From Gambelia wislizenii (taxonomy: Eukaryota; Chordata; Lepidosauria; Squamata; Crotaphytidae), in NCBI GenBank assembly GCA_030847615.1, contig JAUMIR010000001.1, positions 262,445,187 to 262,509,186 on the forward strand: 64,000 nt of DNA, written 5' to 3'. A program made the position numbers and the translations under genes. Of the stretch, positions 41,591 to 51,374 are shown in pieces. Under the pieces are notes generated by a model. The model saw only the letters and a list, made by a program, of their open reading frames with translations, was not told the DNA's origin and did not search any database. The stretch's first letter is position 1. The number at the start of each line of letters is the position of its first letter.

Positions 41591-44044
41591 GAAATGGCTG
41601 CACTGTTAATAATGATCAAACAGGATTTTTGCCCATTTGAGAAATAATATCAGAAAGCTAATAAACCTAATAGAGTATTTTGATAAACATCCAGAGAAAA
41701 AGCTAGCCTTAATATTTTTGATGCAGAGAAGGTGTTCAATAGTGTTAAATGGGTTTATATGTTAGAGGTAATGAACAAAATGGATCTGGGAAAGAACTTT
41801 ATAAATGGGGTTCAAGTGATTTATAAACACCAAACAGCCCAAATAATAATAAATGGACAGAAAACATCAGAAATAAAAATGGAAAAGGGGGTAAGACAAG
41901 GATGCCCCCTTTCACCATTGATCTTCATTATGGTTTTGGAGATATTGTGCAGGAATATTAGAGGGGAAGAATATTGTGCAGGAATATTAGAGGGGAAGAG
42001 GAGAAGATACAGGGAGTAAAGATAAAAAAGCAAATCTTTAAGATATGTGCATTTGCTGATGATTTGGCCATATCTTTAGAGGATCTTGTAGGATCAATCA
42101 AAAATCTACAAGAAACATTAGAAGAGTTTGGGAAGATATCAGGAATTAAAATTAACAAAGAAAAAACGGCCATATTAACAAAGAACTTGGGGAGAAAAGA
42201 GGAAGAGAAATTAAAAGAATTATCAAAGTTTAAAATAGAAAAGAAGATTAGATACCTGGGAATAATGATAACAAAAAATAATCTTTATTTAGTGGATAAT
42301 AATTATATGAAGAATTGGAATGAAATAAACAAAGATAAAGAAAAATGGGAAAGTCTAAGCCTATCTTCTAGGGAGAATATCAGCAGTAAAAATGATGGTC
42401 TTGCCAAAAATGCTCTTTCTATTTCAAAATGTACCCATATTATGTAACAGCGAGCTATTTAAAAGGGAGAAAGATGTGTCCAATTTTATTTTGCAGAATA
42501 AAAAACCAAGAGTAAGATGGAAAGTAATGCAGGAAGAAAAAAGCAGGGGAGGCCTTGGGGTACCAAACTTGAGGTTATATTACCACTCTTGTGTTCTGGT
42601 ATGGTTATATGATTGGTTCATGCTCAAAAATGATAGAATAATAACATTAGAAGGGGTAGATGCTAGGTATGGGTTACACGCATACCTCTGGTATGAAAAA
42701 GAAAAGACAGATAAAAATATTAGAAGCCATCTTATCAGAAATGCAATGTTGAAAACATGGAAAGAAGTGGAAAAAATATACATTAGATTACCGTCTTGGG
42801 TATCACCCCAGGAAGCCTTTAGAAGAACAGAGATGACACACTTGGATGAATGGTTGACATATAAAGATTTGTTGAAATTTAAGGAGGGGTCATATTGGAT
42901 TAAAACTAGGGAGGAATTGGAGGAGGAACAAAAAGTTTGTAACTGGTTCCAATTTTGACAGCTGTTAGAAATAAAATGGATAAGAACTTGTTCAGAATAG
43001 AATATCAGAAGACAGAGCTTGACTCAATGATAATAGAAAGTAAAGAATTGACAATATCTATGGCATACAAATTGTTATTAAAATTAGAGTTAGAATCAGA
43101 AGTGGTGAAAGATTATATGATCAAGTGGTCACAAAACATTGGGTATAACATTCACTTAGAGGATTGGAAGATGTTGTGGAAAAGAAACATGAAATTTACT
43201 CCATGTATGGAGTTGAGGGGAAATTGCTATAAGATGCTATTCCATTGGTACATGTCACCACAAAAGCTAGTGAAATTGTATAAGGGTAAGAGAACAAATT
43301 GCTGGAAATGTGATGAAATGAATGGATCATTTTATCACATGTGGTGGTCATGTAAAGTTGCAAAAAAAATTGAATAAACATACACAATTGGATAAGTAAA
43401 ATATTGAAAATAGAATTTAGATTAAAACCTGAAATGTACTTACTAAACATCATAGATAGATTTCCCCAAAGAATATAGAACCATAATGTTATACATGACC
43501 ACCACAGTGAGAATTACGTATGCCAGATACTGGAAACAGAAAGATATACTGAAGGCAGAAGAATGGATGACTAAGTTATTAGAGATAGTGCAAATGGACC
43601 AGTTTACATATTGGATTAAACACTGGTCCATTACCAAGTTTAGAGAAAAATGGGGAAAACTGAATTTTGGTAGTTGGAATGGAGTGAGTATGCAGTCACC
43701 TGGTTTGTAGATTAAGGGAGATAGGCTTAGATGTGAATCTTCTGATTGAGAGATACAGGAAAAATAATATTTTTTGAGCATGTAAGTATGTAAAATGTAG
43801 TGTAACTACATGTATGTTGTGTAGTAAGGAAACAAAGAAATGTATTAGTGTATATAAATGTATTATTGTAAGATGGTATACATATGGTATATACATATAA
43901 AGTTTTGTATAAAGAAAGATCATGAAGTTGACAAGAAACAAGTTCAAATCCAGATGACAAGGAAGTCAAACTTTATTTTTTTTTGTAAAATAATTTTTAA
44001 ATAATAATAATAAGAAGAAGAAGAAGAAGAAATGGTTGCACTGT
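41591..44044 (+). mobile_element. L1 LINE, 5'-truncated, with target duplication
   Basis: The L1 lies between GAAATGGCTGCACTGT (41591-41606) and GAAATGGTTGCACTGT (44029-44044), a 16-bp target duplication with one mismatch. The 3' end is A-rich: TAATTTTTAAATAATAATAA then (GAA)n at 44012-44028. The 5' end is truncated inside the RT region. It sits exactly within the L2 ORF, whose sequence continues across it. Confidence 0.93.
41650..43710 (+). pseudogene. L1 ORF2 fragment (RT to C terminus)
   Basis: RT motif A appears as IFFDAEKVFNSVKW-like sequence near 41715 (the usual AFD is VFN), then IIINGQKTSEIKMEKGVRQG and CPLSPLIFIM near 41890, AFADDLAISLEDLVGSIKNL near 42060 (FADD intact) and GIKINKEKTAIL. 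The thumb/C-terminal part follows at 42392-42958 (KPRVRWKVMQEEKSRGGLGV) and 42955-43377, ending in NCWKCDEMNGSFYHMWWSCK, the L1 C-terminal Cys/His motif. A 29-bp tandem duplication (41942-41970 = 41971-41999) shifts the frame. At least two more shifts or stops follow. Not functional. Confidence 0.9.
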
Positions 44045-44596
44045 ATATCAGCCCATTTCCAGGCAGAATTCAAAGTGCTTGTTTTGACCTTTAAAGTCCT
44101 AAACGGCTTGGGTCCAGACTATCTGAAATACCATATCTCCCTATACAAGGCAGCCTGGAGTATTAGGATCAGCTGGGAAGGGCTTTTTCTCAGTCCCATT
44201 ACCTTCACAGGCATGGTTGGTGAGGACTTGAGAGAAAGCCTTCTCTGTGGCTGCTCCCAGACTGTGGAATTCCCTTCCACGGGAAGTCTGGTTGCCCCAC
44301 TCCCTGCTCTCTTTTCATCTGCAGTTGAAGACATTTTTTATTTAGGCAGGCATTTGAAACATGAATTTTAATTGGTGTGTTGCTTTTAATGTAGTATTTT
44401 TTATCAATTTTATGTTTTTAATTTGTGTATTTTTGACTATTTTAATAATGGCAATTGAATTTAATTCTTTAACTTTTGTAACTTGTGATGTTTTAGTTGT
44501 ATATTTTAATTATTTCAAGCCATCCTGAGTCCCAGGATGGGATATAAAGGTGGGATATAAATCATAGATAGATAGATAGATAGATAGATGGATAGT
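44045..44596 (+). mobile_element. L2 LINE, right part of the split copy, (GATA)n tail
   Basis: It continues the ORF with AEFKVLVLTFKVLNGLGPDY, SWEGLFLSPITF, GCSQTVEFPSTGSLV and PALFSSAVEDI, then an AT-rich 3' UTR, CAAGCCATCCTGAGTCCCAG, GGATATAAA and a GATA run (44566-44596). Together with 41345-41590 it makes one 5'-truncated L2. Confidence 0.85.
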
Positions 44597-44654
44597 CAGA
44601 GTACCTCACTGTGAACTCAATACTGGACTATCATAGCTAGGGATGGACAAAATT

Positions 44655-45101
44655 TCATGTGTGATTTCTCTGTGTTTCTTAATTAATTAATTAATATCCT
44701 GCCTTTCTACATGCATGAGAACCAAGGTGGTGTACAACCCTTTAACAGTACAATACAAGTAAAAATTCTTAATCCAAAGTTAAAACACAATTAAACTAAA
44801 TTCCTATTTAAAAAAAAAACAAGTTAAAAACAAGTTTTAAACAGTATTAAGAACAAGCTTAAAATTGCTTTAAAAATACTTAAAATATAATAAAATAAAA
44901 TCACTATAACCCTCTCCCTTTTAAAAGTTCCATCTGCAGCAACATGCTAAAAACCAAAAGCTACCTTAAATAAAAAGGTCATTCACCTAACAGTGGAAAG
45001 ACAGCAGGGAGGGGGCCAACCAGCCCTCCTATGGAAAGGAGTTCCATAGCTTGGGAGCAGCCACCAAGGAATGTCATCTCCAGAAGAGCTTGGGATGGTG
45101 G
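44655..45101 (-). mobile_element. L2 LINE (minus), 3' UTR and C-terminus
   Basis: (TTAA)n, then CATGAGAACCAAGGTGGTGT, the antisense L2 terminus, then an A-rich 3' UTR and CAACCAGCCCTCC...GGAGTTCCATAGCTTGGGAG, the antisense of the LWNSLP-like region. This is the start of a minus-strand L2 that continues at 45480, 45488-45656 and 50107-51370. Confidence 0.7.
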
Positions 45102-45487
45102 TAGGATCATAGCATCATAGAACTGTAGAGTTGGAAGAGACCACGAGGGCCATCCAGTCCAACTCCCTGCCACGCAGGAAATCTTGATCAAAGCATCCCC
45201 GACAGATGGCCATCCAGCCTCTGTTTAAAGACCTCCAAAGAAGGAGACCCCACTACGCTTCGAGGGAGTACGTTCCACTGCCGAACAGCTCTGACTGTCA
45301 GAAAGTTCCTCCTAATGTTGAGGTGGAATCCCTGTTCCTGGAGCCTGCATCCATTGCTCCGTGTTCCAGTCTCTGGAGCAGCAGAAAACACGCCTGCTCC
45401 ATCCTCAACGTGACACCCCTTCAAATACTTAAACAGGGCTATCATATTGTATCATATCGCCTCTTATATATATCTTATATAGGATCA
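45102..45487 (-). mobile_element. CR1 3' end inserted in L2, 8-bp duplication
   Basis: The CR1 body is 45110-45479. On the minus strand it encodes MIALFKYLKGCHVEDGAGVF, HLNIRRNFLTVRAVRQWNVL and SVVGSPSLEVFK, and ends in the CR1 terminal repeat (antisense ATCATAG...). It is flanked by TAGGATCA at 45102-45109 and 45480-45487. Removing the insert restores GGTAGGATCAAGAGAAAGCC, continuous L2 sequence. Confidence 0.88.
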
Positions 45488-45656
45488 AGAGAAAGCCTTC
45501 CCTGCAGATCTTAGAGTACAGGCAGGTTCACATAGAGAGATACATTTTGTCAAATCATCTGGGCCCAAGCTATATAGGGCTTTAAAGGTCATAACCAGCA
45601 CTTTGAATTCTGCCTGGAGATGAATTGGCAGCCAGTGGGAGTTGTTTCAGCAAGGG
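45488..45656 (-). mobile_element. L2 LINE (minus), second piece
   Basis: Minus-strand reading gives a GCTGGTTATGACCTTTAAAG block followed by CCCTATATAGCTTGGGCCC, the same as KVLVMTFKAL(Y)SLGP in other L2 copies. It then breaks at 45656, where RTE/BovB sequence begins. Confidence 0.75.
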
Positions 45657-46261
45657 AGTTGTTTGTTGTTCTTAACTGCCATCAAGTCAACTTTGACACA
45701 TGGTGAAACTATGAATGAGAAAACTCCATGTCACCTAGTCATCAACAGTCCTGCTCAGGTCTTAAAGACTCAAGACTGTGGTTTCCTTGGTAGATTCTCT
45801 CCACATGTAATGCAGTCTTCCTCTTTTCTTACTGCCTTCCACCTCACTAAGCATAATGTCTTTTCTAGTTAGTTGTGTCCTCTCAAGATATATCCAAAGT
45901 AGGACAACCTCAAATTAGTTTGGCTTCTAGGGAGAGTTCATGCTTGGTTTTCTCTAAGACCCATTTATTTGCCTTTATGTCAGTCCAGGGTTTCTTCAGA
46001 ACTCTTCTTCAGCAACACATCTCAATGAATTGATACTCTTCCTATTAACTTTCTTCACTGTCCACAACTACACATAGAAATAGGAAATACAATGGCATGG
46101 ACAGTCATGACTTTAGTATTCATTGATACATCTTTATAATTGAGGATCTAGTCCAGTTCCTTCATAGCTGCCCTTTCAAGTCCTAGTCTTCTAACTTCTT
46201 GACTACAGTCTCCATTTTGATTAATGATGCAGCCAAAGTATAGGAAATCTTTTGCTATCTC
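45657..46261 (-). mobile_element. RTE/BovB-type LINE, 3' part
   Basis: On the minus strand: AKDFLYFGCIINQNGDCSQE near 46220, then VRRLGLERAAMKELD, TKVMTVHAIVFPISM and, further on, decayed fingers of the same ORF. This order (FLG..I..DGDCS.EI, R.L..G..AM..LD, K..LV.A.VFPV) is characteristic of RTE/BovB reverse transcriptase thumb regions. The 3' end is at GTTGTTTGTTGTTCTTAACT (45650-45670). Many stops; dead. Confidence 0.75.
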
Positions 46262-46892
46262 TGATTCTGCGAGATCATATAAAAGTCAATCCTAGAATAA
46301 GACTTATGTCTATCTGAGTAATATGTAAATTCTTTGGCATTATCGTACTTATGTCTCCATGCATCTATTAATGATAAATTTTCTTTTAATATTTCAAACG
46401 TTTTAGGGAGTTTCCCATGTTTTTTCTTTGTATTCTTCTGAGTTTTCCTGTCCAAATCTGATGATATTACTCCGTTCCAGTCTCCACATAAAATCATAGA
46501 GTCATATTCCAAATTTAACAGTTTTTCCATCAAAGATTTATAAAATTCACTCTTCTTTTCTAGGGGTGCATATAATCCAAGAAGCAATATTGTTTTTTGT
46601 AACATTACAACTTCTATTATTATATATCTTCCTTCTGGGTCATTGTAAATCTCTTGTGTTTGAAGTTTATGGTTAGTGTAGATCACCACCCCCTTCTTTT
46701 TGTCTTCAGATGCGGCTATATATTCTTTTCCTAATTTTTTTACATTTTAACAGATTCTTGTCTTTAGATCTAATGTGTGTTTCTTGCAAACAAATTATGT
46801 CATATTTCTTCTTCCCAATTAGATGATTTTTTTTTCCTTTTCTCTGGTGCGTTAAGTCCTTTAACATTCCAAGTTAAAATTTTTAAATTCAT
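46262..46892 (-). pseudogene. L1 ORF2, N-terminal endonuclease only
   Basis: An APE-type endonuclease from about 46892 (start Met, then LKILTWNVKGLN and DIICLQETHI in a frame broken near 46740). It continues as TILLLGLYAPLEKKSEFYKS, SMILCGDWNGVISS and SYSRIDFYMISQ. The Asn (TWN), Glu (QETHI) and Asp-x-Asn (GDWN) motifs are visible. The final SDH motif is missing because the element ends at 46262. It follows ORF1 (stop at 46916) by about 20 nt, the usual L1 order. Confidence 0.85.
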
Positions 46893-46915
46893 TTTGTAAT
46901 TTAGTCTTCTATTTG

Positions 46916-47893
46916 CTATGACTCCTCTTCTGATTGCAATTCTTCTTCTTCTGCTTCTTCTTCACCTTCCTCCTCTTCTCGTTCTCCTACAATCCCGCCT
47001 TCGGCTCCTGCTATGCGTTCTGTTCCTTCTTCTTGTTGTCTTTCCTGTTGTGTTTCTCTTTTGGTTGGTTTCAAGTCTTTTTTATATTTTTCTAAAAATT
47101 CTTCTGCTTTTTGCATCGAGTTTATTCTAAAGTTTTTTTGTTTATATCTGAAAGATATCCCCTCTAATCTTTCCCACTTATATTTAATTCCGTTCCCTCT
47201 TAATTGTTGTGTCAGGGGTGCGTAATTTCTTCTCTTTTTAAGTATTCTCATTGGTATGTCCTTGAACACCAAGATACTGCTGCCTTCAATCTCTAACTTT
47301 TGCTCATAATTCTTCTGTAAAAATAAATCTCTTGTCTTTTTTCGGACAAAATAGATCACCACATCCCTTGGTAAATTCTTCTGTTTAGCAATTTTAGATG
47401 ACAGTCTGTATATTTTGTCAACCTCCCACTCAAATTGCGTCTTGGTTTTGCCCATAAATTTCGCCAATTTTGGTACCAAATATTTATACAAATCTTCATC
47501 TGGCTGCTCTTTTAGGCCTCTTATTTTCAGGCAGTTTTCCCTCCATTTCCTGTAGCGCTTTATCATCCTGTTCCTGTTCCTTACTTTCTTCAAATGTTTT
47601 TTTCTCCAAATTTTCAACCGTTTTTTTCTCCAAATTTTCAACCTTGCCTTCCAACGAATCTACTTTTTCCTTTAGTTTTTTTTTAATTCTGCTGTCACTT
47701 TGTCAATTGATTCTTTAATGTTCTTCAATTCTCTCTTCATTTCTTGCTTAAATTCCGTTCTCATTTCTCGTATTTCTTCACATAATAATCTAATTTCATC
47801 CAAAATGGGATTTTGACTTGGTTGATTGGATTCAATGGAGGGCCTCCTTATCGTCTGAATTATAGTTTGCGTTGTTTTCCTCATGCTTTCCAC
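46916..47893 (-). pseudogene. L1 ORF1 (RNA-binding chaperone)
   Basis: Starts at 47893 with a Met, then a Glu/Lys-rich coiled coil (IRLLCEEIREMRTEFKQEMK, KELKNIKESIDKVTAEL). In the A-run near 47680 the coil shifts frame, and it shifts back near 47530. Between these, a 24-bp unit (encoding VENLEKKT in the coil frame) is tandemly duplicated. The RRM-like region follows (NCLKIRGLKEQPDEDLYKYL, KIYRLSSK), then the C-terminal domain (VVIYFVRKKTRDLFL, IRVFKDIP-like LVFKDIPMRILKKRRNYAPL, KWERLEGISFRYKQKNFRIN). The end is acidic (EEEEGEEEAEEEE). ORF1p trimerises through the coil and binds L1 RNA. Confidence 0.88.
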
Positions 47894-48321
47894 TTCTTTT
47901 TGACCACTTTGCCTCTTTATATCTTAATTAATTCTTTTCCAACCTCAATATATTACTATATGGCTTATATTACAATATGGCTTATTTATAATTTTGTTAT
48001 TTTGTTGTATTATAACACAATTTTACTATATTGCAATGTTATGTTGGCAGCAATCAGATAATTAATTAGCCAATTTCCAAAACACAATTATTCCATTTAT
48101 AGAAAAAAAAGGCCTTAATAATGGTAATTGGTAAAAAAAAAAAAAAGGACAACACCAATACAGTTTTCTGTTTGATAACAAGTGAAGGCAAGGATCTCCC
48201 CCTTTGTAGAATATTTAGTTTGATCACTTTCATTATTAACTTAAGATTTTTTTCCCCTTCCCCTTCACCCATTCCTCTTTTTCCCCCCTCCTTTTCCTTT
48301 TTTCCTTTTTTGTAAAATGTC

Positions 48322-48352
<31 letters not shown>

Positions 48353-49911
48353 ACCCTCAGTTCTTAATTATTTAGTTTTAAGTTAGGAATTTTCACTCAG
48401 CTCACAACACTGCACAGCACTGCACAGCATACAGTCTTTAACTCCTCCTCATTCTCTCTCCCTCCTTCCTTCTTCTTCCTTCTTCTCCCTTCAATATTCC
48501 ACCACAGAGGCTCCTCCACGATACCACTCCTCCTCTTCCGCTCCACTCCTCCTCTTCCACTCCACTCTGACTCTCCCCCGACCTTCCTTCCGCTGTACCC
48601 GTCTTCTCCCTGCAGTCAAACTCAAAAATAAAACTGGGGTGAAAGGAAAAAAACAAACAGACAGACAGACAAACCAGAAGGGGAAAAAAACCCAGACTAA
48701 ACGGAAACCAGACCAAAAAATAAAAAGGCAGGACACACAAGACACATAAGACAGGAACAGCACCCTCTCTCCACACTCATATACACAGTCACGCTCGCCA
48801 CACACAGCTGCACATACATTCACTCGCCCTCTGCTTCTCCAATTTCGCTTCTCGGGTTCGCTCCTACTACTTTAATAACATTGACTTTTCCAGGGCTGCA
48901 ATAGATATTTCCTTCACTCTCTCCAGCAGGGAAGATCGATTGAGGTATTGGAATGTTAGGAGGTTAGGTTCAAAGGAAAATTTCAAAATACGGAGAGTCC
49001 AAAGGGAGATTCAGATTCCCAAATGATGTTAATTCTAAAAACTTTATAACATTGTGTCCAGCCTCCCTCTCCGATCTTCAATCTCAAACCTCAGTCCGAA
49101 ACAGCCGCCCACATGTCTCAGCAGCAATGGCTTCCATCTTCTAACTCTGTCTCCATCCCTGTCTCCCAGCCTCTGCTCTACATACCATTCACCATTCAAT
49201 CAAAAGTAAATTCTATTCCTCATTTCAGTCTCCTTTCTTTTGGGGATAATTTGTATACACAGTATCCATTTACAAACAACAGTAAGAGTTTATCTTAGTC
49301 TGCGTTCTTCTCCCTTTTTCCTCCCTTCCTTCCAAAAATCATAAATCATGAGTCATAAACCAGAGCCTTTCTACTTTGTTATTATATTAGATATGTTCTT
49401 TTCAGCTCTTCTGACAGCTTTCTGTCTTCTAAACTGACAGTGAAAATCTCACTTATAATCAGCTGTTTAAAGTCCCGGAAACCATATACTATGATGTCTT
49501 CTTCTATATTCAGGTCTAGTCAGAATCCAGCTCCAAAAACTTCCAATATTTGCCCAATCAGTAGTATGACAACAAAACAAACAACAACAACAAAAACAAA
49601 AATAAAGAATTATTTACAGCTAACATTGGTGGCAGCACCTGCTGAGGTTATCAGCAGCTTACACGTGGCGGTGGTATGGCTCCGACCTCCTCTGCCTCCG
49701 ATCCCGGCTGTCAATCTCCTTATCCTCCAGTAACTTGGATTCTAGCAGGAATCAGGTCTCTAGGAGCCCCCTCTGATTTCCCCCTGTTGTAGGAAGGGGA
49801 AATTCCTAATCCAGCCTCACTTGCCGGCTGGATTAACATCCACATATGGCAGGACTCTCTCGAACTCCTTCAAAGAGACTCCAGTCGCGACGCCATAGCC
49901 AACCGGAAGTC
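47894..49911 (-). promoter_or_regulatory. L1 5' UTR (about 2 kb)
   Basis: Lies between the ORF1 start and the L1 5' terminus. It holds a (TA)n run (48327-48351), a long CT-rich tract (48430-48580, with CTCCACTCCTCCTCTTCC repeated) and several GC-richer stretches near 49100 and 49650-49900. It presumably contains the L1 promoter, but no motif proves this. Confidence 0.55.
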
Positions 49912-49930
49912 GGAAATCTTTTGCTATCTC

Positions 49931-50106
49931 AATGTCTTAACGGACTACTTCAAAGTTATATAAATTGTCTGCGGTCATTATTTTTTTCCTTGATGTCCAA
50001 CTATAGACCTGCATTTGCACAGTCTTCCTTGACTTTCTTCAGTAGTCATGCCAGTTCTTTGCTATTTTCTGCTAGTAGTATGATGTCATCTGCTTATTGT
50101 TGATAT
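49931..50106 (-). mobile_element. RTE/BovB-type LINE, 5' part of the split copy
   Basis: The minus strand encodes an ADD(I)I..AEN-like segment around 50085 (CAGATGACATCATACTACTA) and KKVKEDC.NAGL, the RTE RT motif C region, directly upstream of the 46261 piece once the L1 is removed. The element is 5'-truncated at about 50106, where L2 resumes. Confidence 0.75.
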
Positions 50107-51370
50107 TCATGATCCCTATAATTGCCCCAGTCAGCAACCTGGCCACTGCATTTTGAACCTGCTGAAATTTCCAAAGGCAGTCCCACATAGAGTGTCTTAT
50201 AGTAATCCAAAGGGTATGTAATCAAGGCATGTGTCACTGTAGCCAGATCTGACTTCTCAAGAAATGGGTGCAGGTCGTGCACCAGTTTTAGCTGTGCAAA
50301 CACACTTATGGCCACCACTGAAACCTTAACATCCAGGCTCATATCTGAGTCCAGAAGCACACCCAAGCTGCAAACCTAAGATTTCACAAGGCATATAATC
50401 CCTCCAACATAGGCTGCATCCATATTCCTTGATCTGACTTTTGCCTGACCGGGAGCACATCTGTCTTCTCTGGATTACGTTTCAATGTGTTTGCCCTCTT
50501 CCAATCCATTACTGACAGCAGACATTGGTTTAATGTAGAGACAACTTTCTTGGCATTTGATGGAAAGGAAAATTTGAGCTGGGTGTCATCAGCATACTGG
50601 TGACATCCAGCTCCAAAACTCTGGATAACCACTCCTGTGGTTTCATATAGATGTTAAATAGCATGAGGATCAAAACTGAGCCTTGAAAGACCCCACAGGC
50701 CAATGGCCATGGAGTGAAGCAATCATTCTCCAGCACACCTTCTGAGTTCACCTGTCTAAGGAGGATAGGAACCACTGCAGAACAGCGCCCCCAAGTCACA
50801 TCACAGAAAGGGGGCTCAGAAGTATTCCATGGGCAATGGTATCAATGTAATCTACCAAGACAACCAAGTCTGTCTCTGCCCCATAGCCACACCTGAAGCC
50901 AGATCAAGATGGATCTAGATGATCTGTTTCATCCAGGAACCCCTGGAACTTGGAGGCCACTGCACATTCGAGAACCTTGCCCCAGAAGGAATATTGGAGA
51001 CTGGTTGGTAGTTATGCAATGTAGTTGGGTTCAGGGAGGGTGTATTTTTAGTAGGATCCTTATCACAACTTCTTTTAGACAGATGGAACTCTGCCTCATT
51101 GCAGTGAGGTATTCACTACTCCCGTTACCCAATCAGCCAGTCCCCCTCTAGTTACTTTTAAAAGACAAGAAGGGTAAGGGTCCAATGCACATATGTGACT
51201 CTCATCTCTCCAAGAATCCTGTCCATATCTTCAGGCTGCACAAACTGAAATGTATCCATTAATCTGTGACAAGCAGGAGCCAAGATTACATCCATTGGAT
51301 TTATATCGACTACAGCATTCAAATAGGATATCGTATACTGGCTTCCTCATACTCAGTAACTGGCAGCTTC
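50107..51370 (-). pseudogene. L2 ORF2 fragment (RT), third piece of the minus L2
   Basis: High to low coordinates: EDMDRILGEMR near 51220; LKIH/NPTTLHNYQPVSN near 51030; LDETDHLDPS near 50920; GFRCGYGAETDLVVLVDYI near 50890; ACGVFQGSVLILMLFNIYMK near 50670; GAGCHQYADDTQLKFSFPS near 50600; NPEKTDVLPV near 50470; GVLLDSDMSLDVKVSVV near 50350; VTHALITYPLDYYKTLYVGL near 50200. YADD is intact, but motif A is degraded and frames shift repeatedly. It is a different L2 subfamily from 8941-12602 (about the same one as 41345-44596). Confidence 0.88.
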
Positions 51371-51374
51371 TAAG

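Larger units (their letters stand above)
46243..49930 (-). mobile_element. L1 LINE with complete-looking 5' end, truncated 3', 19-bp duplication
   Basis: The L1 body is 46262-49911. Identical 19-bp copies of GGAAATCTTTTGCTATCTC lie at 46243-46261 and 49912-49930, and the RTE sequence is continuous if the insert is removed. On the minus strand the L1 begins GACTTCCGGTTGGCTATGGC, with about 2 kb of 5' UTR, then ORF1 and only the first ~210 codons of ORF2. It stops abruptly in the endonuclease with no poly-A. Confidence 0.9.

Noticed and set aside
46918..47225. Leucine-rich plus-strand frames
   Set aside because: They are antisense shadows of the L1 ORF1 acidic tail and C-terminal domain.
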